Source of the DNA: Psettodes erumei
Lineage: Eukaryota; Chordata; Actinopteri; Pleuronectiformes; Psettodidae
Length of the DNA stretch: 64,000 bases
Direction of reading: 5' to 3'
Assembly (NCBI GenBank): GCA_016785225.1
Contig: JAFBJZ010000838.1
Coordinates: 1,321,001-1,385,000 of the forward strand
This document shows, one piece after another, positions 1-11,500 of this stretch (position 1 is its first letter; each line of letters begins with the position of its first letter). The notes beneath the pieces were generated by a model. The model was not told the origin of the DNA, ran no database searches, and saw only the letters and a program-made list of their open reading frames with translations. The translations under genes and the position numbers were made by a program.

Positions 1-90
1 CTCTCTCTCTCGTGTTGACCTACTCACACTCCTCTTTACGCTGCTTCATCTCTTTCACACACTTCCCTATCACCATGCAAGCATTTGACC

Positions 91-92
<2 letters not shown>

Positions 93-124
<32 letters not shown>
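93..124. repeat. (CA)n microsatellite
   Basis: Uninterrupted CA dinucleotide run of about 16 units. The apparent short ORFs across it are repeat translations, not genes. Confidence 0.97.
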
Positions 125-127
<3 letters not shown>

Positions 128-245
128 GCATCCCCAAGCTGTCCCCAAGTCCCTCGATTGTAATTTTTTTTCTTACACTCTTCTTCCTCTACTTCTTCAT
201 CCTCCCTCATGCATTACTTGTAAGACACAGAAATGGGTCATGCCT

Positions 246-247
<2 letters not shown>

Positions 248-283
<36 letters not shown>
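248..283. repeat. (TG)n microsatellite
   Basis: Uninterrupted GT/TG run of about 18 units, complementary in sense to the CA run 125 bases upstream, so the two could pair as an inverted repeat. Confidence 0.97.
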
Positions 284-284
<1 letters not shown>

Positions 285-437
285 TGCAAGGCACCAGTAG
301 CAGGTCAGTAATCTCCAGCATTTGCCATGAGGGAGAACATGCAACCCCCCCCCCCAGACACACACACACATCAAAGCATGACATGATGGACATGAGCAAT
401 TCCTCCTCACAAGTGAGTGACACCCCTCAGCAACACA

Positions 438-438
<1 letters not shown>

Positions 439-471
<33 letters not shown>
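439..471. repeat. (CA)n microsatellite
   Basis: Uninterrupted CA run of about 16 units, the third dinucleotide tract within 400 bases. Confidence 0.97.
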
Positions 472-472
<1 letters not shown>

Positions 473-2335
473 ACCTCCCTTGCTTCTTCCTGTTCCTCCT
501 GCAATCTTTTCCTCTCCCTCAGTGCGAGCGGGTCCAGCAGGACAGAGAATTTATGACCACACTCCTCTGATGCTCGGGGTCTGGTCAGAGTTCTGAGATG
601 AACAGCGGAACAACTCTGGGTGAAATATGTTTCTGACAGTGAAATAACAGGCCTGGCCTATTTACTTTTGCACACATTCATTTTCAGTTTCAATACTGGT
701 GTTGTTAGTGTTAAATTATTGATACCACATACTGTACGTGAAAGGAGGATCAGGCTGCTGGAACTGACATAATGGGACCAGAGAGATCATTTTACTAGAG
801 AAGACCCTGCTGATCTTTTTAAACCACAAAAAAAACAGTAAAATAATAATATCTATACAGACGTTTCTCCATATATCACGAGCAGTCATTCAGATTATTA
901 TTGTTTTTTTCCCAGCAAATTAATAACACAAGGGAATTCATTTAGTAACACTGCCTGTAGTGAAGCAGACGTACTTTGATTTTGTGCTGGCAGATGTCCA
1001 GTCTGCCGATACGCGGGATTCAAACGTCAGCAACATGTCAGAACTGGAACAGTCAGCGTTACTGCTCATTAGCTCTCACTTGTAATTACAACATGACGGC
1101 CTCTTCATCTAAGTTGTGTTTACTGTATTTCCTGCATTCGTAGCGACCAGGCATTGTTTTTGATTTTGTGAGTGAGGACAGAGAACTGGGGAGAAATTCA
1201 AATGATTAAAAAATCAAATGAAACACCATAAAGTGTATTTAATACCCCTAATGAAACCAGTCCACCGCACCTCTTTTGTCTGTCTGCTGCCAAAGCTTCA
1301 GGACCACGTGACCCCAGTTGTGACTTGGGTTACAGACGTACCATTAAAGTTTGATGGATTCATTGTTTGGCTGGCCGCCGTCTCGACACAGCAGCGCGAT
1401 GTCGGCTGAAACGCATCGCGTGAGTCCTCGGAGAGACAATATTTATAGTAAGCGATTGTCTCGCCCTTTTAATGAGCTGGAGCGCTGCAGGTGCTGAGGA
1501 AACGGGGCCGCCGAGCGTGGTGAAGCTCGGGAGGTGAAATTAACAAGCCGGCGATGTTTATCCCTGTGGTCGTATTCTTCTTGTCTCAAGTCAGTTAACA
1601 GGCCTGTGTGTCATTCACATGCAAGAGATGAAACAGTTCAGATGTCAGCGGTTCCTCTCTGATCGCTGCAGCTAAAGTTGGATTAGCTACAGCCCAGCGT
1701 AGTGAAATGTTTTATCACTGCGCTGAGTAAAGGAAGAGGACGCTGAGCACTGATTTTTTTTTGTCCCCCCCCCAGTAAGAAATTCATCACATTTCTATTA
1801 GCTGCATCCATAAGCTCCAATGTACCAAAGCCTCGACGGCTGATAAAGAGTGGAGACGATTCCCCAACCTCGATCTCTGCCCCCCCACCACCACAGCTCA
1901 GCAGAAAAATGTTGCTGAGTCACCTTTGCTGTCACAAATGAAAATTCAGTACACAGACCTCTAAGTCAGCCCCCCCCCCCCAAACTGAAGTCTTCCTGCT
2001 TTCCAGAGGACTGAAAGTAAGAGATGCAGACCTAGTTAGATAGATTTAAGCTGTTTTGCTAAGCTTGGAATAACCCCCCCCCCCAAAAAAAAAGGACCAT
2101 CTGGTTGACAAATAGACCCAATTAGTTTGTGTGTCCCCAGGAAGGTCTTTCATTCTTGTTAAGAAGATAAAAGTTACTGGCCCTCCTTCTCCAACGTTAA
2201 CACATCTTTCTTTCTGACACTATCTCACTCTGTCTGTTCCTGCTTCTTTGTTTTTCATCCCACCTGAGCTTCAGGAAATCACGGGTGGGAATTCAGAAGC
2301 AAAGTGAAATGAAGTTCTCCGTGTCCCTAACTGCA

Positions 2336-2537
2336 GGTGTGAGTTTATCTCTACATGGGTCTGAGCCCCAGCGGCAGAGCCCCCGCCGACGCAGAGCCCC
2401 GCTGCAGCCCTCGGCCTCCGGCTACCTGGCAGCGGACAGACCCCTCGCCTTCCCCTCCTGCAGGGGGGCGGACATCATGGAGGGGTCTTCGGCCGAAGCC
2501 CCGGACTCCAGCACCCAAGACGACGTGCCTCCCCTCG
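2336..2537 (+). CDS. ano4: First recognisable ano4 exon (5' limit uncertain)
   Basis: The exon ends in phase 1 at a GTGACT donor (2538) and joins the conserved exon at 2626, which begins AVKDVNV as in ANO4. The frame stays open well upstream of the ATG at 2477, through an Arg/Pro/Ser-rich stretch. A possible acceptor (CTGCAG) lies just before 2336. The protein could therefore begin at 2477, at an ATG at 2309, or in exons outside the window. The residues before AVKDVNV do not resemble the mammalian N-terminus, so this may be a fish-specific or alternative first exon. Confidence 0.55.
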
Positions 2538-5500
2538 GTGACTCCACCGCCAACATCGCATTATATTATGGCTGATATTATAATGCGTTCATCCCTTACA
2601 TCTGTTCTGCTCTTCTTCGCCCCAGCTGTGAAGGACGTTAATGTGCAGCTGGAGAGGGAAAGGTCAGAGGGCGTCAGCAGCCCATCCAGAGATGACGACT
2701 CCACCTTGCTGAACCCGGGCACCCACAGCAGCATCCTTGACGACAACACAAGGTCTGATTCTGGTCCCGCAGAGGTCAGTTTCTGGGCTCCCTGCAGCGA
2801 AACACCCACCTGTTCATCTGTCCATCATAACTGATGAAGTCATTGTCGAAAGGAGGCAGTAGACTCTTGTGTCTGTTCTCAGGGGAGGAGTAAGTCCAGT
2901 GAGCTTTGCTTCAGCGATGGAAAGAGCCGCATCGACTACATCCTGGTGTACAGGAAGTCCAGCTCGCAGTCGGAGAAGAGGGAGGTATTCGAGCGGAATA
3001 TTCGTGCCGAGGGCTTACAGATGGAAAAGGAGGTAAAGAACATTTACACGAGCTGCTTTTTTCATGAAGTTGCCAAGGAAGAGGGTTTTAGCTAAATCAT
3101 CATTCATCACAGTGACCTCAAGGTTCAACTCATTAAAAATCACTTGTCTGTTTAGGCATCAGAATATTTAAGGGTTTCAGACAAGTTGGAGAGCAACAAA
3201 CTAGCCCACGTTTTTTAAAAGCTGAAAACACAACAAAAGAAGAAGCTTGGTAGGTTCCTGTACTGACAGTGCATCCGCTCTTTGGCAAACCTGCGCCTGC
3301 ATTGGTAGAGTGCAACATCAATACCAATCTGTGTGAAAAAAAGCAGCTTAGCGCCCGGTCCTATAATGCATGTAATCTCTGCGGCTGAGTTGCTGAATTT
3401 TAAAATGCTCTGGGCCTTTTGTGGCCGGTCTGACGAGGTCTGACAGCTGATGTGCTGCTGTGGTCGGTAGGCTACTGCTCATACAGCCAAAACAAATGTG
3501 CTGATGGCACGATGCTCCTTATTTAACTAACAGATCAAGTCCAATATGGATATTGGACTTGATCTGCCAAAGCCTAGATCTCTCTGCTTTTAGCTCATGT
3601 ACCTTAAGACCGACTCCTACTCTGTCAGCCCGTACAAACAGGCGAGGATAGACACATCAGTGTTGGACGGCTGCTGGCGCAGAAGAGTTTCTTGTCCCTG
3701 CAGTTTTACCTTTTTTTTTATTTTTGTGTCTCATATTAAATTGCCGTTCTGTGCGTTTGACTTCCTCAGGCTTCCTTGACGAATAGCGACGTGATCTTTC
3801 TGAAGCTTCACGCGCCGTGGGATGTTCTCTGTCGCTACGCAGAGCTCATGAACATTCGCATGCCTTTTAGGTGAGACAGCAAACACTCCTTAAAGTGTCT
3901 GATGGTGGAAAAAAATGAACCCGATGCACGTTTAAGTTGCCCCCAAGGGTGCTACTTTGCAGTCCTCTTCTTCCCTGCATTCGTTACTGCCATCCTGTAC
4001 TAAGCTGATTATTCTCAACCTTCCTCGTTGCAGGAGGAAAATCTTTTACATGCACCGACGACACAAGTTCATGAGCAGGTGAGGGCTCCGTCAGAGCGGC
4101 CGGATCAGCTGAATCAGATCAGCTGGTCAAAGCAAAATTCGTCACTCTGTAACAGCAACTTCACTTGCAGGATGGAGAAGCGCATCAACAAATTTCGCGG
4201 CTGGCTTCCCCGCAAGCCCATGAAGTTTGACAACAACACTCTGCCTGACCTGGAGGAGAACGAGAGCTTCACCGCTCCCTTCAGTCGCTCCAGGATACAT
4301 CAGTGAGTTTCACACAAAAAGAGCTCAGCTCCGCAGATGACTTTAACTTAATCTTACAACGCCAGCCGGCACATTTTCCTTTTCCTCCTGAAATTCTGTC
4401 TGCCGCCGCTCTCACTTGAATTAGCAAGTACACACACCTGTACACACTTCATCTGCAGCAGACAGAGTTATAATAATGGGCTGGTTTCACTGCAGTTTCA
4501 TCATCCACAACAAAGACACTTTTTTCAACAACGCCACCAGAAGTCGCATCGTCCACCACATCCTCCAGCGGGTCAAATATGAGGACGGGAAAAATAAGAT
4601 GGGTGAGGGTTTTTTTCTTTTTAGCTCTGGACAGACATATTTGAAATAGAAAGAAAATGAAAGCTGGAGGAAGAGTGTGAGTGTGTGTAGACAAATTTCA
4701 GGAAAAACTGATTGAGAAGTTTAAAGTACACCTCCAGATTTCAGTCACAAACCAGTGACAGCTGTACATGTATGTGTTGATTCCAGGGCTTAATCGTCTT
4801 TTGAGCAATAATTCATACGAAGCAGCTTTCCCTCTTCATGAGGTAATTTGGCTCATTCCCTTTATACAGTTCTGGCAATCCCCACCTGCTCTGACGTGCA
4901 TGTGTGTGTTTGCACTTTAACAGGGGAGCTATCACAGCAAGAACCCCATCAGAACACACGGTGCCGAGAACCATCGGCACCTGCTGTACGAGTGTTGGGC
5001 CTGGTGGGGGGTTTGGTACAAGTACCAGCCGCTGGACCTCATCAGGTAACTACGGTCAGACATTAAAAAATCACAACACATCACAGAAGTAGGAGAAACA
5101 GAAACAGATACAGTCACTCCAACTGAAGGCTTCCTTGTTTCTGGCGTGTGCTGCTGCTGTCTCAGGAGATATTTTGGGGAGAAGATCGGCCTTTACTTTG
5201 CCTGGCTGGGCTGGTACACAGGGATGCTGTTTCCCGCCGCTCTGGTCGGCCTCCTGGTGTTCCTGTACGGCGTCTTCACTCTGGACCACTGCCAGGTCAG
5301 GTAAACACAGCTCGTCTGTTTTCCGATAGAAAGTACGTGCTGGACACCGTAATACCAGGTTTACTGGGATGTGATGAGCTTAATGTTTTTTTGGTTCTTT
5401 CTCCAGTAAAGAAATCTGCCGGGCCACTGACATCATCATGTGTCCCATCTGTGACCAATACTGTCCCTACCTGAGACTGTCTGACAGCTGTATCTATGCC

Positions 5501-8500
5501 AAGGTACCGTCACCACAGCCAGAGAACAGACTGTTCAACAGCTGTGATGCAATGTGCAACTGTATTCATGGGAAACGTGTTAGGAGCCAACCCAGTCTAT
5601 CAATATGTGACTTTTACTCAAAATGATGATGCATTAATGGTAAACTAACTATGGCGCCATGATGCATTCAAAGGGGAATTTGTTGCATGGAGATAAACTC
5701 GATTATCTTAGCATCACGTTAAGGACTTCCTTCTTTCATTTCAGGTCACCCACCTCTTCGACAATGGGGCAACTGTTTTTTTTGCTGTATTCATGGCTGT
5801 CTGGGGTAAGTCAAACAGTTTGACGTGACCTTTCCATCTCCTACATGCTTCACCAACCAGTTAGTTAGCTTTTTATCTGAAAACACTAAAGCTCTGGGCC
5901 GTAAAACCAAAACAATGAGCTGAAAGATGCTAAAACGATCTGTGGATATGAGGTCAATTGCACAGTTGAAAAAAAAGTTTTAAAAATGTCGTAATAAAAA
6001 TAGCACAAATCTGGACAGGTTCAAAAATATTTTTATTATGAAAATGATTTTTAAAAAAATAAAAAGTCAGATGCCTCTAAAACCAAAACCATTAATACTA
6101 CACTAAGATTACACATTGTTTCATTAGAATGCATGTCACTCCATCATATGTGTGATGAAGTTAACCTTGAATGTCAACATGTACTTTTGGGTGACGCCTG
6201 TCAGTGCTGAACAAGGTCCCAGGGTACAGAAGGTGCAAACAGAGGGTATGTGGAGGGTTCATATTCTTCAGCTGCTGCAGACGCTGCAGGTGAGGAAGCA
6301 GCCGCAGCATCAAACGGCTGATAGCTGGCTTGTGTATAAATGCACGGGCGGAAGGCTGAGGGGGCTGGAGACATAAAGGAAGAAGAAAGTTGAAGGAAGA
6401 ATAAAGTTATATATAAAGTTTTATTGCTTGAAGATTTCTAGAGGAATGGTCAACGTTTATTCCAAAACTACTGTAACCAGCACACGAACTGCTCACCAGT
6501 GAGTCCGTCAGCAGGGCCTGAGTGTTTGAGAGCTATTTTGTTGTCGAACCTCCAGCATCTCAGCAAGAAGAGCAGAACTAAACACAGCTGGAGGGCAAAG
6601 GTCAACACGCCCAGCACGACGATGGTGTTGTTAACTGTTGAGGGTGAAGAAGAATGAAAGAAGATTTTGCAGCTTAGTGGTGTGCCATTCACTGGAACTG
6701 TTACCTTACCAGCTGATGACTGGGGTGATGTTGACTCCCAGTGGGTGACCTCTGGCTGGGAGAAGCCCAGAGTCAGGTTCTGGTTGTGGAGGAATCCCAT
6801 CAGTCAGATGCCTCTTCCCCTCGGGGAGTCCCTGTTCAGCCAGGCCGAGTTATGTGTGTACTTTGAGTACTTTAGTAGAATACAATAGAAGTAACATCAT
6901 AAGCAGAACAGAAATACACTACAGCAACACAAAACCTCTTTCATGTATGAGTATTATGCATCATTGTAGTCTCATAGAAATACCAAGGAGAATCTTGTAT
7001 GAGAAGCTTGATTAAAAAATCATCAATTTACCTTTAAATCTTCATCTTATTTTAATTTAACCATGAATGCCAAACGCTCACTTTCATTATCTCTCCCTTT
7101 CAACTCTTCCACAAACCAACCTTAACAACTCGGTAATCAGTTACAGAGCTTGTAAACTAAAAGTCTAAAAGTCAAGCAGCCTATTGCAGCTTAAAATGAT
7201 TAGTATTAAAATGGGCTTTGAATAGGATCATTTTCACCTCAGCTTGCTATTTGTCATGCAAAAACTATTTTAAAAACTGCTGAAGGAAAATCTGAAGAAA
7301 ATATCAAGTTTCTCAGGACACTGGTACAAAAACAGACAAAATATCACACAAAATGTGATGACATACAGTTTGTAGGTGAATAAAATAAAGGATTTACTCA
7401 ACTGCCAAAACAACACAAACAATTTGAAGTGCGATGAAGAGTATAAAGGGCAACATGGAGGACTGCAGTTGTTTTCACAGCTGCGTTGACATGCACAGCC
7501 GCCTCTGTTGTCTGAATAAAAACCCCAGTTAAACCTTTGTATCCAAACTTTTAAAAACGTCACAAACACACTGACCTTTCCGTCACTGTTCCTCGGTGTT
7601 GGACGCTGCTGCTGCTGCTGTTGCTGCTGTCCAAATGAATATGTTTCGGGTTCAACTGCAGCAGAGGATCTGCTCAAATCCCTTCATTAAGAAGTGTGCT
7701 CCCCTGCCGGCGACACATGGGAAGCAGAGCCTTTCCCCGACAGCTTGGCCTTCACATTCACTGTGCCTTTCTCTGCTGTACATTCAACAGTGATGATGGA
7801 GAAAATAAAGTTAAAGTTAAGTTTAAGTTACTTAAACTAATAAAAGTCTGTGATCAGAGCAGAGTCGTGCAGAGGCAGGTGAACCCGCGCAATAAGTAAG
7901 CTATCCATAGGACTTTGTTCAGCAGTGCCTGCCCTCTGTGACTGTGAGGGATCTCAGTGTGGTAACGACTGTGAGCATTATGATCTGTAAACATCAAAGC
8001 AGAAAACTACAATGCTACTTTGCCCTGTGACAGTTTCAACACAACAAACCAGCTGGCGTCGCTAATCGTCACAAATCAAATTAATGCTAATGTTGCTCCG
8101 CGTCTTCTGGGTGTATAAAAATCCCTATGATCAGACAATGCAGCTTCAAGAATATAAAACAGCTTGCCAGAAATTTAGAAGATAGAGAAATGGAGTGAGG
8201 AGCACCGTGACCAGTACTATTTCGTAATATTAATCACATGCAAATCCCGTTTTCTGGATGTGTTACAGCAACGGTCTTCCTTGAGTTCTGGAAAAGACGT
8301 AGAGCTGTCCTGGCATATGACTGGGACCTCATTGACTGGGAGGAAGAGGAGGTAAAGAAGCTCCTCCATGCGGCCATTTCTGCAATGTCAGTTAATCTGC
8401 TACCTTCCAAGTATAATGAAGGTCTTGAGAGTAGGGAAAAGAAAAAGTTGCTGCTCTTCTCTCTCCTGAGTTCTTTCCCTGTGGTCAAATTCAGTCAACT

Positions 8501-11500
8501 TGTGGCTCTTCAGACCTTCTTCAGACATTCCCCTCAGAAATTTCCATCATTTCCACCACCTTGTTTCTCACTTTCAGGATGAAATACGTCCTCAGTTTGA
8601 GGCCAAATACTCCAAGAAAGAGAGGATGAACCCAATATCTGGAAAGCCTGAGCCTTATCAAGCCTTCACCGACAAATACAGCCGCCTTGTCGTCTCAGCA
8701 TCCGGGATCTTCTTCATGGTGAGTTTCAGGGCTAATTAAACATAAACTAGGTGTGCCACTTCCACCTTTTTATTTACCATCTCTTATAGTTTGACTTATT
8801 TCAGTGGAAAGCCTTGTAACCACATTTCCTGTGTGTGGATATAAATATTCTTTGGCGAACAGCTCTTATTAGTAATTCATCATTGATTGCCCAGGAGCCA
8901 GTTTTAACAACTTCTGTACCCCAGGGTTCCATACTAGGCCCACTGTTGTTCTCCCTATGTACACAAATAAACATTGTGATATTTCCCTCCAGCCAGTGAA
9001 ACACTTTATTGATTTATGTACTCTTTATGGATGCATTTTTAGCAGTTGCAGCAGATATAAATCTCTTATTAAAACAGATTATTCTAATCTAATTACTGTC
9101 CATATTTACATGCGTAAAAAAACAAACTCAGTATCCTGCTGCATGTGATATTATAGTGTATCTATTGCTTTTAGTAGTGATAATGTTTTCATGTCACAGA
9201 TACTGGTGGTGATTGCCGCTGTGTTTGGCATCGTCATTTACCGAGTGATCACCGTCAGTACCTTTGCCGCCTTCGGCTGGGCTCTCATCAGGAACAACTC
9301 TCAGGTGGCGACCACGGGCACGGCAGTCTGCATCAACTTCTGCATCATCATGCTCCTCAATGTGGTGAGCAGCGTTGCAGAATTGAAGTGGGACATAAAA
9401 AGTTCAAAAAGGTCAAAAGGTCACCCACCTCACGACCGAGATATTCTTCCTCAACCAATAACGGCCTCCTCTTTTCCAGCTCTATGAAAAAGTTGCTCTT
9501 CTTCTCACTAATTTGGGTAAGTAGACTGGATCAACAGATTTAATATTCTTGAAGATGAAAGGTAGTTTTTCAATGCAGAAGTATGTACCACTGTACAATA
9601 ATGCTAGCTCACATACTACAGCATTGGGGTCAGATGACTTTGATCCAAATCTATTATATAAATATCAAATTTTATGCATTTATCTCAACGCTCCTCTTTT
9701 CTCTCCCTTCACAGAGCAGCCAAGGACCGAGTCAGAGTGGGAGAACAGCTTTACACTCAAGATGTTCCTTTTTCAGTTTGTCAACCTCAACAGCTCCACC
9801 TTCTACATCGCCTTCTTTTTGGGGAGGTGAGAAGGTCATGCAGCACTCGCATGCAGCACTCGCATGCAGCGCGGGTGACAGTGCAGAAGTGGAATGATTG
9901 TAAATTTTATTTTTCTTGCAACAACTATAGATGATCATAATAGCAATAAGATATTTCACGCAGGTGCAAAACAAAATTAAAGTTAGAAGATTAAAATGAT
10001 AGTAGATCAGTAGAACCTCGGTCAGAGCTGTTACACTCTCCTTGACAAAAGAACCTTCAAATCTTTAGAGCACATTCAACATCTTTGAATATGAATGGAG
10101 GCAGATGCCACAGGAAGACAGAACCCTGGGGTGCACCACATGAAATATTTACTCTGCCTTCACAGAATTCCCTCAGGGACACACAGTAGACTCAGCTCAT
10201 ACGAGTCAGGTGTGTCTGAAAACTCAACCCAAGATCTCTCACCGTGAGCGTTTTAAAAACTACAAAAGAGGTTTTGTGGAGCTGAATTTATAGCTGTGAG
10301 GATCGTGTCTCGATGCTACTTTTTGTACATGTGGCAAGTTTTTGCTGTGTTTTACTATAAGTGAGTAGTTTTGGTTTCTCAATAATATTCAGAAAAAAAG
10401 TTGAGCGATAAAAATGTGATTATTTATCGTTGGTTGACAGATTCACGGGCCGGCCTGGTGCGTATCTACGCCTCATCAATCGCTGGAAACTGGAAGAAGT
10501 GAGTCATTACTTTGCATGGGACAACAACAGCAAAGCATTATGGATCCAAGTATTTCCACATTGGACATTAAGCTATTACAGTATGCCCAGCCATCAGGCA
10601 TTTAACCCCCATCAGCAGTAAGCGTTGGTGCCAGCCGTACTTATGGGAACATGCGGGGAAATAACGCACAATGAAAAGCTCCGAGGGGACAAAGGGTCTG
10701 AGCTGGCGCTTTTCGGTGCTGAGCTAATGTGCTCCCACAGCTGCAGGAATAGAAATGGACAAATTTTCTGTAATGTGACAGATATGCAGTGCAGGTATGG
10801 GCTCAGTCAGCCTTTTGTGGCCATGCAGAATCATAATAATCAGAATTCCAAGCTTCAGGGAAGGCGTCTGAATGTGTGCCTGCTTACAAAAAAAAAGCAA
10901 TGAATAGAAATTTGTGTGACGGCATGGCCCTATATTGTGTGTTTAATGTAAATAAGCATTCTTGCAAGCTTGGTAAAGTGGCACAGGATGCTTTGAAGAC
11001 GAGTACAGAGCACATCCTGTACTTTTACGACTCCCCCTCTCCTTCTCGCTGCAGTGCCACCCCAGCGGCTGTCTCATTGACCTCTGTATGCAGATGGGGA
11101 TCATTATGGTGCTAAAACAGACCTGGAACAACTTCATGGAGCTTGGCTACCCGTGAGTTCATATGTCAGACACACTGTTTCTCACCAAACCGCAAGTAAA
11201 TACTGAGCGAAAAAACACTCGACTCATTTACTAACATGCTAAATCAGTCCGCTGTTTTCTCACTAGCAGAGCAATCGCAGAAGAAATTCTATCTGTTTTT
11301 GTGGATATAGAATTTTCGCCATTCTCTGCTGTACGTTCGCTCTGTCGTCATTTATCTAGGCTGATCCAGAACTGGTGGACGCGGCCGGCGTCTGAGGAGG
11401 GAGCACGGACAGAACGCCAAGGCCAGCTTCCCCCAGTGGGAGAGGGATTACAACCTGCAGCCGATGAACGCCTACGGACTCTTCGATGAATACTTGGAGA

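Larger units (their letters stand above)
1..2330. other. Noncoding DNA upstream of the first recognisable ano4 exon
   Basis: I see no coding exon here. The first 480 bases are dominated by three CA/TG microsatellites. Several poly-C and poly-A tracts occur between about 1760 and 2090. A somewhat GC-richer patch lies near 1300-1560. Because the mammalian ANO4 N-terminal residues are not found in this window, this stretch could be an ano4 intron, with first exons to the left, or the promoter region of a shorter isoform. The sequence alone does not decide. Confidence 0.5.

Noticed and set aside
85..556. Several overlapping ORFs on both strands
   Set aside because: They are translations of CA/TG repeats (His-Thr or Val-Cys runs) without coding character.
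6468..6800. Single-exon 110-residue minus-strand reading
   Set aside because: The unspliced reading runs through a GTAAGG...CAACAG intron and past a GTGAGC donor; the spliced three-exon model explains the same membrane segment better and gives a coherent C-terminus.
11301..11489. Plus-strand ORF of 62 codons as a separate small gene
   Set aside because: It is the out-of-frame reading of the frameshifted ano4 exon.
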